A DNA stretch of 64,000 nucleotides from Girardinichthys multiradiatus (GCF_021462225.1 NC_061804.1:5626740-5690739), one strand, 5' to 3'. Shown: positions 22,682 through 34,699, counted from the first letter of the stretch. Notes: generated by a model not told the origin, from the letters alone. Made by a program: numbers and translations.

Positions 22682-24165
22682 TTATCCAGGACCGGGTCGC
22701 GGGGGCAGCAGACTCAGCAGAGACGCCCAGATGTCCCTCTCTCCAGACACCTCCTCCAGCTCCTCCAGGGGGAGCCCAAGGCATTCCCAGGCCAGCCGAG
22801 AGACATAGTCCCTCCAGCGTGTCCTGGGACGTCCCCTGGGCCTCCTCCCGGTGGGACGTGCCTGGAACACCTCCCGAGGAAGGCGTCCAGGAGGCATCCG
22901 GTATAGATGCCCGAGCCACCTCAACTGGCTCCTCTCGATGTGGAGGAGCAGCGGCTCTACTCCGAGCTCCTCCCGGATCGCCGAGCTCCTCACCCTATCT
23001 GTAAGGGAGTGCCCGGCCACCCTACGGAGGATGCTCATTTCAGCCGCTTGTATCCGTGATCTCGTTCTTTCGGTCATGACCCAAAGTTCATGGCCATAGG
23101 TGAGGGTAGGAACGTAGACCGACCAGTAAATTGAGAGCTTTGCTTTTCGGCTCAGCTCTCTCTTCACCACAATGGACCGGCACAGCGCCCCCATTACTGT
23201 GGCAGCTGCACCGATCCGTCTGGCAGGAACTCCCCTCCAACCTGAAGAGGACAAGCCACCCTTTTCCGGTCGAGTACCATGGCCTCGGACTTGGAGGAGC
23301 TGATCCCAGCCGCTTCACACTCGGCTGCGAACCGCCACAGCGCATGCTGTAGGTCTTGGCTAGAGGGGGCCAGCAGGACCACGTCATCCGCAAAAAGAAG
23401 AGACGAAATCCACTGGTCCCCAAACCAGACCCCCTCCGGCCCTTGGCTGCGTCTAGAAATCCTGTCCATAAAAGTTATGAACAGGACCGGCGACAAAGGG
23501 CAGCCCTGCCGGAGTCCAACATGCACTGGGAACAGGTCCGACTTAGTGCCGGCAATGCGGACCAAACTCCTGCTCCGCTCGTACAGGGACCGGATGGCCC
23601 CTAATAAAGGGCCCCCGATTCCATACTCCTGGAGCATCACGAGGGACACAGTCGAATGCCTTCTCCAGGTCCACAAAACACATGTGAACCGGTTGGGCAA
23701 ACTCCCATGAACCCTCGAGCACCCTGTAGAGGGTATAGAGCTGGTCCAGTGTTCCACGGCTGGGACGAAAACCACACTGTTCCTCCTGAAGCCGAGGTTC
23801 GACTATCAGTCGGACTCTCCTCTCCAATACCCTGGCGTAGGCCTTACCAGGGAGGCTGAGGATTGTGATCCCCCTGTAGTTGGAACACACCCTCCGGTCC
23901 CCCTTCTTATAAAGGGGGACCACCACCCCAGTCTGCCAGTCCAGAGGCACTGTCCCCGACCACCACGCAATGTTGAAGAGGCGTGTCAACCATGACAGCC
24001 CTACAACATCCAGACACTTGAGGTACTCAGGGCGGATCTCATCCACCCCCGAAGCCTTGCCACCGCGGAGCTTTTTAACCACCTCGGTGACTTCAGCCTG
24101 GGTGATGAAAGAGTCCAACCCCGAGTCCCCAGCCTCTGTTTCCACCACGGAATGCGGGTTGCTCC
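22682..24165 (-). pseudogene. Rex3-like reverse transcriptase (3' half), frameshifted
   Basis: Three frames together give most of an RTE-type reverse transcriptase. The first carries EVTEVVKKLRGGKASGVDEIRPEYLK, then VVPLYKKGDRRVCSNYRGI, EQCGFRPSRGTLDQL and VDLEKAFDCVPRD (24165 to about 23660). After a frameshift near 23655 come GLRQGCPLSPVLF and the catalytic LLFADDVVLL (FADD at about 23383-23394). After a second shift plus a deletion of about 20 codons near 23240, replacing the EFKYLGV block seen elsewhere, come RKAKLSIYWSVYVPTLTYGH, RSRIQAAEMSILRRVAGHS, GRLPREVFQARPTGRRPRG and a stop near 22682. The RT core residues are preserved but the frame is not, so no active protein is made. Confidence 0.88.
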
Positions 24166-25600
24166 TCGCGGGACCCGGCCGGGCCAAGCCCAAACGAGAG
24201 TTGTGAGGCCATCCCCCAGTGGGCCCACCACCTGCAGGGGGAACCGTGAGGGACCGGTGCAAAGAGGATTGGGTGGTGGACGAAGGTGGAGACCTCAATG
24301 GCCCGATCCCCGGATGCTTAGGCTGGCTCTGGGGACGTGGAATGTCACCTCGCTGGGGGGGAAGGAGCCTGAGCTTGTGCGGGAGGTCGAGAAATAGTCG
24401 GGCTCGCCTCCACGCACAGCGTGGGCTCTGGAACCCATCTCCTTGAGAGGGGTTGGACTCTCTTCTACTCTGGAGTGGCCCACGGGGAGAGGCGGTGGGC
24501 TGGTGTGGGTTTGCTTGTTGCCCCCCAGCTCAGCCGTCTCGTGTTGGGGTTTACCCCAGTGGATGAGAGGGTTGTATCCCTGCGCCTTCGGGTTGGGGAG
24601 AGGTCTCTGACTATCATTTCAGCCTACGGGCCGAGTGGTAGTGCAGAGTACCCTGCCTTCTTGGTGTCCCTGTCGGGGGTGCTGGATAGTGGGAACGACA
24701 GTGACACCTGGAGAGGCGTGATCGGGAGGAATGGCCTCCCCGATCTGAATCCGAGTGGTGTTTTGTTATTGGACTTCTGTGGTAGTCATGGATTGTCCAT
24801 AACGAACACCATGTTCAAACATAAGGGTGTCCATTAGTGCACTTGGCACCAGGACACCCTAGGCAGGAGGTCGATGATCGACTTCGTTGTTGTATCATCA
24901 GACCTTCGGCCGCATGTTTTGGACACTCGGGTGAAGAGAGGGGCTGAGCTGTCCACTGATCATCACCTGGTGGTGAGTTGGATCCGCTGGAGGAGGAGAA
25001 AGCCAGACAGACTTGGCAGGCCCAAGCACATAGTGAGGGTCTGCTGGGAACGCCTGGCGGAGCCCTCGGCCAGGGATGTATTCAACTCCCACCTCCGGGA
25101 GAGCTTCGACCAGATCCCGGGGGATGTTGGAGACATAGAGTCCAAGTGGACCATGTTCTCTGCATCTATTGTCGATGCTGCTGCCCATAGCTGCGGCCGT
25201 AAGGTCTGCGGTGCCTGTCGTGGCGGCAATCCCAGAACCCGGTGGTGGACACCGGCAGTAAGGGATGCTGTTAAGCTGAAGAAGGAGTCCTATCGGCTGT
25301 GGTTGGCTTGTGGGACTCCTGAGGCGGCTGACGGGTACCGTGAGGCCAAGCGTGCTGCGGCCCGGGCTGTGGCAGAGGCAAAATCTCGGGCCTGGGAAGA
25401 GTTCGGTGAGGCCATGGAGAAGGACTACCGGTTGGCCTCGAAGCGATTCTGGCAAACCGTCCGGCGCCTCAGGAGGGGGAAGCAGTGCTTTGCCAACACT
25501 GTTTATAGTGGGGGCGGGAGACTGCTGACCTTGACTAAAGACATTATCGGGCGGTGGAAGGAGTACTTCGAGGATCTCCTCGAAGCACTCGAAGCTATTT
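24166..25600 (+). pseudogene. Rex3-like 5' UTR and endonuclease (inverted 5' half), broken
   Basis: This half starts with GC-rich 5' UTR (GGGCCAAGCCCAAACGAGAG near 24182) and enters the endonuclease with [20 protein letters not shown] near 24312. A small deletion with frameshift near 24394 breaks it. It resumes as [21 protein letters not shown] and [15 protein letters not shown], then has a stop at 24835-24837. It continues as RRSMIDFVVVSSDLRPHVLD and STDHHLVVSW, the last matching the conserved catalytic (S/T)DH motif of APE-type endonucleases. A long linker follows (WWTPAVRDAVKLKKESYRLW, AKRAAARAVAEAKSRAWEEF, GRWKEYFEDLL). ORF segments are 24421-24837 and 24874 onward. It is non-functional. 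Confidence 0.87.
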
Positions 25601-25661
25601 GGCACAGGCCAAATAGGTGTGTATGTATGTTCTTAAACTTTTGGCTTCCATGTGACTTCAT
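25601..25661. repeat. Right 61-bp target-site duplication
   Basis: Identical to 22596-22656. The Rex3 5'-half sequence stops at 25600, and native flank continues after 25661. Confidence 0.93.
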
Positions 25662-28140
25662 GCAGGTCACTAATTGGTCACCTAAAGAATCATCGTTTTT
25701 TTGTCTCATCCTTCGTACAATCTGATTAATTTATGATACCTGTCAATGAAAGCCACGTCCACAGACTTTGCTTATGTCACTCAAACACAGGGATGCAAAC
25801 AACAGAGTCAGACAAAAACATGTGTTCATTTATTTACAAAACAATAATTTCACGGGGATTTCACTGAAAGGAAAAATGGCGGATAAAGGAACCGGACCAA
25901 CCAGCAGCAGGTACCGTGGATAGTCTTTCCTTGTTCTTGTTCCACACCTTACCTTACTGTTGTATCTATTGAGCAAAGAATATTAGTTAGTATTAAACAG
26001 TGTTTATTCTAGTAGGACTGATTTGAATCATTGTTGTTTTACTTCTCTATTGTTCTTTAGGAAAGAAGAGGTTTGTCATCACCTCTGTGTGTATTTTGTC
26101 AAACACGGTTAGTTATTAGCTCCTGGTTTCCAGGTGATGCACCAATAAATTATTCATTTTATTAACTATTTAGACTAAATAACCAACTTCACCTGTTGTT
26201 ATTTGCTAATAACCAGACTATTTCCCACAGCATACAGAAAGCTGCTTCATTAGAGGGATTTCCCCAACAGCTTTACTGAACAGAGCGTCAGCCACAAGAA
26301 GTTCTGTTAACTAGCCAGACCAAAGTAATTAGGTACTTCTGGGAGTAGGTTTTGAAACAATATTTTGCATCCCCACACCAGCAAATCTTTGGTTTTACAG
26401 TGTGCTTGAACTGCAGTCCCTGTAGTCATCCTACCCGGGGCACCATTTACTGCCTTCTGGCCGTTGCGAGCGGTGAGAGTGCAGGATTACCTTATGCCAC
26501 GCTTGTTGAGAACTTTTATCCTCTGTAATCACCTCCCTGTGGGATCCACAAAACTCCCTTAATTAGAGCCCAAGACTTTATTTCCCTTCCTCCATCTTTT
26601 AATTTCACATCGTAAAATGCAAAGTAACGGGCTCAAAAATTGGCTCCTTTGTTGGAGAAGAGATTACAGCTGGAGCACCTGTAGGTCAGAGGAGGGTAGT
26701 GTTATCGCTCTGGGCTGTGAGGAGCAGTAAAAGAAGTGCTGGGGGGATGTAATGAGGGTTTTTATTTTGAGAGCACTTCTTCTTTACCCGGCCTCCTATA
26801 GCAGAAAAAGTTAAGCTCTTTTGTTTTGTTTTTTTTCTTTAACGATTTTAAATGCATGTTAGACATTTTTGTGTTTTCTCATTAATGGTGTTTTTGGTCC
26901 TAAAAACCATTATCTGTTCTTCTCTTAAGTGTCTCAGAGGAAATGTGTCCAATAAATTCGATTTTCCCCAGATAGTTCACATGAACCAATGCAGCACTTA
27001 TGTTTGCTTAAATCGGTTTTCTCTTGTGTTCTTTATTACAAGGTATCAGGAAATAAAAACAGTGGATCACTCTAGTTCAGTGTTAATTTTACTCAAATAG
27101 GTAACGGTCAAGAGTAATTTCCCCTCCCTTTGATAGCATCAGGAGGAATTTTTAAAGCTTTGTCATTAGAAAAAAGCCATAAATAGAAGCATTGTATTGA
27201 ACAGGAGCATTTGTCTTCTGTCTCCTCTGTTTGGCAGAGAACAGAAGAAGCTCTTTAGCCCACAACCAATGATTTGAAATGAAGACAAACTGGAGAATTG
27301 TTACCAATTTTCTGCTGCAAAGATAAAAGCATCTCTGACTCACAAAGTTTCAGTGTGGGGACAAAGTGGATGTTCAACCGGACCCTGATGCGTCTGATAG
27401 CATATGACAGGAAGCTGCCACACAGCTGTGAACACAGTACAGTTTATTCAAGAGGCTGATACAGTGCATCTCTACTAAACTGGGAACGATCAGTGGTGGC
27501 CACAGGGGATGGGAGGAACTAGTTCAGTCCATACATGAGGAGGATCGTACTTCTACAAAGAGGAAAATAACCAAAAAGGACAAAAATGTAAATCCAGGAC
27601 TTCCTGTGAGTTGAATTAAAAGCAGAAACACACCCTTATTTTAAGCACTAATACTAATAATACAACTTTTCACCATTCTTTCATTATTAAAAACTACAAG
27701 AGAAATCTAAACTTCCATCTTTGTCCTGATTATTTGAGACAGTATGAAGTACATCTCTTCTGGTTTGCAGGTCATTGATCCAAGAAGACACTTGGTTTCA
27801 TGAGCTGTAAGCATGTAGTTAAAGTCACAAAGTGACTTGAAGAGCCAATGTTATTAACCAAATAGTTGTTAAAAATCAAAGAGCTTCACATTAAGTTAAT
27901 CTGTTCAGAATCAGGTTTTATTCTCATTTGTTTTGGTCCTCATGTTTTAAAAAGCCCCACTGTTAAAATACACAACGATAATAAATTGTTACTCAGCTGG
28001 TAAAAGATGATTTCTTATTAGCTAAGCAATGTGAAAGGTTTTGTTTTATAAGACGTGACAATATGCCACAAGATGTGGTAGAAGGTGGACACTGGAGCGG
28101 TTTGGTTCACTTTAAATAGACCATAGTTTGTCTCCACTTT
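25662..28140. other. Non-coding; possible conserved block at about 26400-26830
   Basis: No gene is recognised. About 26400-26830 is complex and GC-balanced (CTTAATTAGAGCCCAAGAC near 26558, TTAATTTCACATCGTAAAATGC near 26599) and could be a conserved non-coding element. Elsewhere DNA is AT-rich with chance ORFs. Confidence 0.33.
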
Positions 28141-28144
28141 GTTT

Positions 28145-28545
28145 GGGCCGGTGTGAGAGCTAAGGGCGGTCTTAGGATGTCCGTGGTCCCGATCTCCTCC
28201 ATGTCTGCCTCGGGTCCTTGGGGGCAGGTCTGTGGATCCACTCGCCCACTACTGAATATTCTTACAGAGAAACTTAATGTAAACAAGCACGCTCAGACAT
28301 ACAGCCACGGGTGCTTGGATTCAGGTGTTTACAGATACACAGATATTTTTTCCTTCTTTCTCTCTTTCTTTCTGCAGGTGTAGAAGCAGACCTCTCGAGA
28401 GTTCGCTTGTGCTCCCTTTATCCTTCTTTTTCTCCTCCATTCTTATCTCCTCTCCCTTTTAAATTTTTGCCCCACCTCTCTTCCTTTCTTTCTTCTTTTT
28501 TTCCCTTTTGTTTCTGTCTATGTGTCCGTTGCATTTAAAATAATC
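28145..28545 (+). repeat. Unclassified repeat-like block with polypyrimidine tract
   Basis: A GC-rich piece (GTCCGTGGTCCCGATCTCCT, then TCGGGTCCTTGGGGGCAGG) leads into ACAGCCACGGGTGCTTGG. Then come about 200 bases dominated by C and T on the plus strand (28345-28520). It resembles the 3' part of a LINE I have seen in fish, but I cannot name the family. The ORFs here are low-complexity. Confidence 0.35.
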
Positions 28546-29740
28546 CCTAAGAAATTTCAAATAAAGTTTGTTATATTTATCAAATGGAGCATTATAGCAT
28601 CCAGCCATAATGCTCAACTTGTGAAGGTAAATCTGTTGGGTGTCTTCTTGCAACTCTGCCGGACAGGACAAGTTAAAAACAAAGCATAAAATAGCCAGTT
28701 ATTTTTAATAAATTCTTCCGAATCAACGCGAACATTTCTTATATGACAATCTTCCCATCACCAGACTAATGATGAAGAAGATGTACAAAATGAACAGTAA
28801 CTAAATTAAACCAAAATAAAGGAGAAAAAGGCAAATGTACCAGCACAATATGAAACATCAAGGCTTGTGCAAAGCTCTCTGTGAAAGCATATGGGCAGTA
28901 TTTCTGTGGAGTAGTTTAAATACTGTATAGTACTGCCAATTCCACCCACAGTTCACCTCGAGGTTGTGTAAGAGGGTGTACTTATTTGCAGGTGGACAAA
29001 ACAAACTTTGTAACAGATGTAGAAAAGATTAAAAGAAAACAGAAAGACAAGAAGAGAAGGTCGAGAGAAGAAGAACAAGAGTTACAGGGTGCTTTTTTTT
29101 AGAAACATAAACACACAAGCAACATGTGGAGGAGAAGGAGGCTCATTAAACAGAACCAGCTGTGACCAATAAAACTGCAGACTTCAGAGAGGGTACTGCT
29201 GCCTCTGTTTCATAACTGTTTTTTAGTGAACTGGACTATTTCTGACAAGAGATGTGCCGAAAACACCCAAATGGTCAGCATTAGTGGTCTGAAGTTGATT
29301 TTATTCTTATATACAAAAATGAACCCGATTCTGAAATATTTTTTCCTATTTAAAGACACCAGGTTCATTATTGTGCTAAAGTAATGGCAACGGTTTACAG
29401 ACTTTTGGGTCACTGGAGTCTGAAATAAAAATACCTGGTGAAATATGTTCAAAGTTCCTGATTCCTACTTTTTAAACCTTAAAACTATAATAGAATATAA
29501 ATATAATATAGACACCCAGAAATGTCATTCCTTTTGGGGGCTTTTTTTCATGGTTCCAGTGAGACATTGCTAGATAAAGTATTTGCTCTGATACCAATCT
29601 CTTCTGTTTTTCACTTTTTTGGCACATAAATGTTTCACACATAAATGTTAATATCAGATGAAGATTAAACACAAAAAGCTATTCTCAAATAATTTCATTT
29701 ATTAAAAAAAACAATCCAAAACAACCTGGCCCTATATCAA
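28546..29740. other. Non-coding, nothing recognised
   Basis: AT-rich DNA, purine-rich around 28985-29130. No ORF, repeat termini or promoter features that I can support. Confidence 0.4.
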
Positions 29741-29744
29741 AAAG

Positions 29745-30780
29745 TAAATGCCCCCTAAACTGGTGGCAGAATGTTTCTTCAAGTGTTTAGAATACTTGCA
29801 ATGAGTCTTTTACATGAATCTTGGCCTACTTTTCTTTAAATTGTTTTAATTCAGCCATATTTGTGGGCTTTTGAGTCTGTATAAAGTAATGCCAAAGAAT
29901 CTCAATTGGACTGAAGTCGGGACTTTGAGTATGCCGCTCTTAAACCTTCATTTCACTGTTTGGAGCCATTTACAGGGGGATGTGCTGGTGTGCTTTGGAT
30001 TATTGTCCTGCTGTAGAACCAAAGTGTACTTGAGCTTACCTGGTGGCCTGACATATTCTTCGGGAGTTTTCTGCTAGAGAGCAGAATTCATGGTTCAGTC
30101 AATTACAGCATGTTGTTCAGATCCTGAAGCAGAAAAGCAGCTCCAAACCATCACGCTCCCTCCTCCATGTTTGCCAGGTAGTTTGATGTACTTGTCTGAA
30201 ATGCTGTGTTAATTTTATGCCACAAAGTTCAGATTTTGTCTTGTCAGTCCAAGGAAAAGATGATTTTTAGCAAATGTGAGTCGGGCCTATGTGCTCGTCT
30301 TGGTCAGCAATGGTTTTGGCCTCTCTCATGGATGCCCAGACTCTTTTTTTAATGGATGAATCCTGAACTCTGACCTAAACTCGGACAAGCAAGGCCTGCG
30401 GTGCTTTAAATGTTGTTCTGGGTTCTTTATGACCTCCCAGATGAGGTTGTGATGTGTTCCTGTGTAGGTTCATCACTATAGAATGTTTTCTTTATTTGCT
30501 GACAGTGGTTTGCTGGAGTCCCATTGCATGAGCTATTGTTTTGTAACATTTTCACACTGACAGATGTCAATTATTTCTGTTTTTTTTGTTTTTTTGTTCT
30601 TGAAGCTCTTTAGATCGAGGTATGATGTGCCGTTTTAGATATCATTTAGCCTACTTTATGTTGTCTTTCAGGTTCTATTTTAAGTGATTGCTAAGTAAGT
30701 GGCAGAAATCCAACCTGGGTGTGATGAGTGAAATCATTCCTTATCATTTTTGTACTTACCTCAGTGATCTCTGTCTGATA
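29745..30780 (-). mobile_element. Tc1-like transposon relic, nearly full coding span
   Basis: Minus-strand reading, with many stops and shifts, recovers a Tc1 transposase in order. KTIAHAMGLQQTTVSK is the helix-turn-helix (about 30500). Then come GHKEPRTTF and VQDSSIKKRVW, SFPWTDKTKSELCG around the first catalytic Asp (about 30245), and SPDFSPIEILWHYF around the third catalytic Glu (about 29905). The C-terminus KEK.AKIHVKDSLQ follows. All DDE motifs are recognisable but no ORF exceeds about 70 codons. Terminal repeats are not clear; 'aagtaaatgccccctaaact' near 29742 may be the edge. It is an old copy of a family common in fish. Confidence 0.75.
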
Positions 30781-32098
30781 CCAAAACTAGCCTAACAAAA
30801 GTGTGACAATAACAGCAAAAACAGAAATCTACTCCAACAGACTTGAGGATTTCTGTTTGCAATTAGTCATAATCATGTAATTACTCTTCAAAGAAATTTT
30901 CATCTTGGTTGTTATAGTGGTTATTTGCTTAACTTTATGGTATCTGAAGTGCTTGCAGAGCAAAAATGGGTATTTATTAGCATAAACTTAAACATAAATA
31001 TAAGTATTTGTTTTAAAAATTTTTTCCCTATTTAAGGGCCTCATTCTAAGCACGACCTCAATCAAAATCAAACTGCACGCTATTTGAACCAGTCCCATTA
31101 GACCGTTGTGTTCAACTGAGAGCACTGATTAAATGGTTTTTACCAGTGGCTGCTGGATGACAAAGCTAACACTGAAAATATTCCTGCATCTATTTTCACT
31201 TCTGTTTCAGTCGAGAAACCTACATTTCTGAAAATGACTGAATAAACACGCAACATTTCTACATTTATGCGGAAGTGACCAAAGGTTGCAGATTTTAATC
31301 CTGACAAGTTGGTTTTTAGCAAAAATGAGGTGGAACATTATAAAAGATGAGTGCAATTTATTTTTTCTACACACAACTCCAAGACAATATTATCTGTAAT
31401 GAGACACTCTGTATCGCTGAAATACGCCCATGGAGGATTTGTGGACATTTTCAATAATTGCCCATTTTTCATCTGCCATTGCCTCTACCTCCTCCTCCAC
31501 TTTCATATCTTTTAATTTATTCTAGCCCTCCCACAAAGTCAGGAGTTAAGAAAATGAAAATCAGGTGGTCATTAGTCAAAGCAACCAACCATGCAACGGA
31601 TAAATATTATCATCAGTCACAAAGCCAATATCAGCTCAAATGTACGTTAACCCCGGTAATATTGGCCCTCAGTCCCTGGAGCCAATTCTTCCTTCTGGTA
31701 ACAAAATACAGAAAAATACACTCACAAATCGACACAGTTGAATGTGGGAGAAATAAGAAAGGAGATGTTCAAGTAATTATATGGTTTGGTGTCATGATGG
31801 CTCAGTTGTAAGTTAGAACCTCTGGGTTGGGTTAATTTAGCTGGTTTTAGTCAATGTGGATGGTAATCACTGGATTGGCCAAATTAAATTATATAAAAAT
31901 AAATTTATTTAATACATTATATCAAGTTTCAGCACTTGAAAAAATAAAAAACACAAAAACACAAATTATTCAACCACGCTTTTTCTATTTCTTTTCAATT
32001 TCATAGTGCAAAGTTCCACAAATATCCGGCAGCTTTTTCTCAAAAGCAGACTTGGATGAACCCATTAACTAGCGAAATGGTGACCAATATCCCATACA
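30781..32098. other. Non-coding, nothing recognised
   Basis: AT-rich DNA. The 117-codon plus ORF at 31458 starts with a Pro/Leu-rich low-complexity run and has no recognisable domain. Confidence 0.4.
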
Positions 32099-32100
32099 TA

Positions 32101-33260
32101 CAGGGGTTGGACAATGAAACTGAAACACCTGTCATTTTAGTGTGGGAGGTTTCATGGCTAAATTGGACCAGCCAGGTAGCCAGTCTTCATTGATTGCACA
32201 TTGCACCAGTAAGAGCAGAGTGTGAAGGTTACATTAGCAGGGTAAGAGCACAGTTTTGCTCAAAATATTGAAATGCACACAACATTATGGGTGACATACC
32301 AGAGTTGAAAAGAGGACAAATTGTTAGTGCACGTCTTGCTGGCGGATCTGTGACCAAGACAGCAAGTCTTTGTGATGTATCAAGAGCCACGGTATCCAGG
32401 GTAATGTCAGCATACCACCAAGAAGGACGAACCACATCCAACAGGATTAACTGTGGACACAAGAGGAAGCTGTCTGAAAGGGATGTTCGGGTGCTAACCC
32501 GGATTGTATCCAAAAAACATAAAACCACGGCTGCCCAAATCACGGCAGAATTAAATGTGCACCTCAACTCTCCTGTTTCCACCAGAACTGTCCGTCGGGA
32601 GCTCCACAGGTCAATATACACGGCCGGGCTGCTATAGCCAAACTTTAGTCACTCATGCCAATGCCAAACGTCGGTTTCAATGGTGCAAGGAGCGCAAATC
32701 TTGGGGCTGTGGACAATGTGAAACATGTATTGTTCTCTGATGAGTCCACCTTTACTGTTTTCCCCACATCTGGGAGAGTTACGGTGTGGAGAAGCCCCAT
32801 AGAAGCGTACCACCCAGACTGTTGCATGCCCAGAGTGAAGCATGGGGTGGATCAGTGATGGTTTGGGCTGCCATATCATGGCATTCCCTTGGCCCAATAC
32901 TTGTGCTAGATGGGCGCGTCATTGCCATGGACTACTGAACCATTCTTGAGGACCATGTGCATCCAATGGTTCAAACATTGTATCCTGAAGGCGGTGCCGT
33001 GTATCAGGATGACAATGCACCAATACACACAGCAAGACTGGTGAAAGATTGGTTTGATGAACATGAAAGTGAAGTTGAACATCTCCCATGGCCTGCACAG
33101 TCACCAGATCTAAATATTATTGAGCCACTTTGGGGTGTTTTGAAGGAGCGAGTCAGGAAACGTTTTCCTCCACCAGTATCACGTAGTGACCTGGCCACTA
33201 TCCTGCAAGAAGAATGGTTTAAAATCCCTCTGACCACTGTGCAGTACTTGTATATGTCAT
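32101..33260 (+). pseudogene. Tc1-like element of DD36E type, 3' truncated, transposase broken
   Basis: The element starts CAGGGGTTGGACAATGAAAC directly after a TA (32099-32100). The transposase begins at 32287: MGDIPELKRGQIVSARLAGG, then the HTH KTASLCDVSRATVSRVMSAY. The frame breaks near 32625 and again before LFSDESTFTVFPTSGRV (first Asp at 32739-32741) and VKHG (about 32845). A stop is present near 32937, and then HPMVQTLYPEGGAVYQDDNA (second Asp at 33011-33013) leads to SPDLNIIEPLW (Glu at 33122-33124). There are 36 residues between the second Asp and the Glu, not the usual 34. Homology stops near 33260 and no 3' inverted repeat follows, so it cannot transpose. Confidence 0.85.
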
Positions 33261-34245
33261 TACAAATTACCATTGCAGAGGTGTTCATGTCAGTAAGTAT
33301 GATTAATGAGACGGTTGAACTGGAAAGGGAAAGAAAGTGTTGGGCATTATTCCCTTCCTGAACGCTGACTAAAGCTTCTGCTTGGAACATCTACATTACG
33401 GTAATTCTGTGGTATTACAACCAAACAACAGGGGCTTTTTTCCACAGCCGGTTGCAGCGAGGGATTCAGCTGCTGCCGTCAGGTGATGGAAATCAAATAA
33501 TGAATTTTTACATCCTGATTCACTTAATGTTTTTCAGGGAAGGGGAGTTTTTTTTCCAGGAAACTGGTGTCGATTTCTTCTATTTTATTCAAATCAGAAA
33601 AAAGGAAACAATTAAAAAATCAGTGCATTCTTACATATGAACACAGACAAACTGTAGACTCTCCATTACTGAGTCATACAAACTCCTTGTCCACTGTGAA
33701 AGCAACACAGTAAAATTTAATAGGGGTTTTTACACACAGTATAAAATATAATAGCTTATTTTTCAGCTAAGATATTTAAGAGGAGCCCAGTCGCTTGTGG
33801 TTAGCTTATTTTAGAAGCATATTATTTAGAGCAAGCACTGTTTGTTTTGAAAACAAACCACCCAGTGGATTTTCAACCTCTGCCTCCACTACATCCAGTA
33901 AAATAAACCACCACAGAACCAGCTACTCTCAGCTGCAGGACCAGTTGCATCACTGCCTCTAATTGCCTTGGGAAAACAAGATAGATAGATTAGAGTTCAT
34001 TATATTATAAGATTCACTGACTTTATTCAGTAATTTAAGACACACTGACCTTGGTATTCACACACACACCTGGTACTTTTCAACTAACCTTATGGTCAAG
34101 CTGGTTGGATGCTGCTCCTACCACTGGATCTTTGAAATAGTGAAGACTCCCATATTCAGATTGCTTCTTTCCTCAAAAACGTGTAAATGAAGCAGAGCCA
34201 ACCTTTGATAAATTAGCAAATCTAGAAGTCAATAAAATCAAAGGT
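33261..34245. other. Non-coding, nothing recognised
   Basis: AT-rich DNA following the truncated Tc1-like copy. The expected 3' terminal repeat of that element is absent here. Confidence 0.4.
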
Positions 34246-34249
34246 CAAC

Positions 34250-34695
34250 AATGGAAGCTACAATGAAAGGCCAAACTCTTGATTTACAGATCTATCTATG
34301 TTCTAACCTTCCAAAATGGCCATGTGAGAGAGATCATGACTGCAAACAATCCTGGATATGAGCTGCTGTAATGATCTACCTCTCGAGGATGGCTCATAGT
34401 CCTCTGGAAGTTCAGAATAGAAATGCTGCTCCTCCACTGTGAGAAGAGCCAGATGAGATGGTTCATCAGATAAGGACAGCTCCTAGACAGCTTCCTTTTG
34501 AGGTTTTGTCATATCACACTGGGAGAAGATCACAGAAGAACCAGAACTAACTGGAGGGACTGTAAATCTCTTGTGGCTTCAGAATGTATTGAAATCTCCC
34601 ATGAGGAGCTGGAAAGTGTTCCTGGGAAAACGGATGTGCAGGTTTGGATGGACAGACCGAGAAATGATTGGTTGATTTATAAAGGCGGATGAATG
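34250..34695 (+). mobile_element. Ancient Rex3-like LINE 3' relic
   Basis: Heavily decayed nucleotide similarity to the Rex3 C-terminal region. 'cttgatttacagatctatct' (34271) corresponds to the LSIYRSVYVP segment. 'gctgctcctccactgtgaga' (34425) corresponds to PLLLHIERS. 'agatgagatggttcatcaga' (34451) corresponds to QLRWFGHLIR. 'aactggagggactgtaaatc' (34550) corresponds to RWRDYVS, and in frame NWRDCKSLVASECIEISHEELE follows. The tail is short (GGCGGATGAATGAG). It is much older than the copies at 22.7 and 48 kb. Confidence 0.65.
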
Positions 34696-34699
34696 AGAA

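Larger units (their letters stand above)
22657..25600 (-). mobile_element. Rex3-like (RTE-clade) LINE with 5' inversion (twin-primed)
   Basis: This 2,944-bp insertion lies between identical 61-bp target duplications. The 3' half reads on the minus strand: reverse transcriptase, C-terminal region, then GGATAAGCGGAAGACGACG and a GAAC-type tail at 22657-22675. The 5' half (5' UTR, endonuclease and linker) is inverted and reads on the plus strand, from about 24166 to 25600. The plus half ends at KEYFEDLL and the minus half begins just after that point in the parent element, so little was lost. Opposite halves joined head-to-head inside one target duplication is the known product of twin priming during target-primed reverse transcription. 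The exact junction, within about 24155-24170, is inferred. Confidence 0.9.

Noticed and set aside
22561..22720. CRISPR-like or other direct-repeat system suggested by the repeated 61-bp segment
   Set aside because: Only two copies, placed exactly at the ends of a LINE insertion. A target-site duplication explains them fully.
23131..23859. Several plus-strand ORFs (such as 23279-23710) across the Rex3 RT region
   Set aside because: They are antisense shadows of the GC-rich RT sequence. Only the minus strand carries RT motifs (FADD, GLRQGCPLSP).
24898..25605. 235-codon minus-strand ORF opposite the Rex3 endonuclease/linker
   Set aside because: Proline-rich antisense shadow. The plus strand carries the recognised endonuclease and linker motifs.
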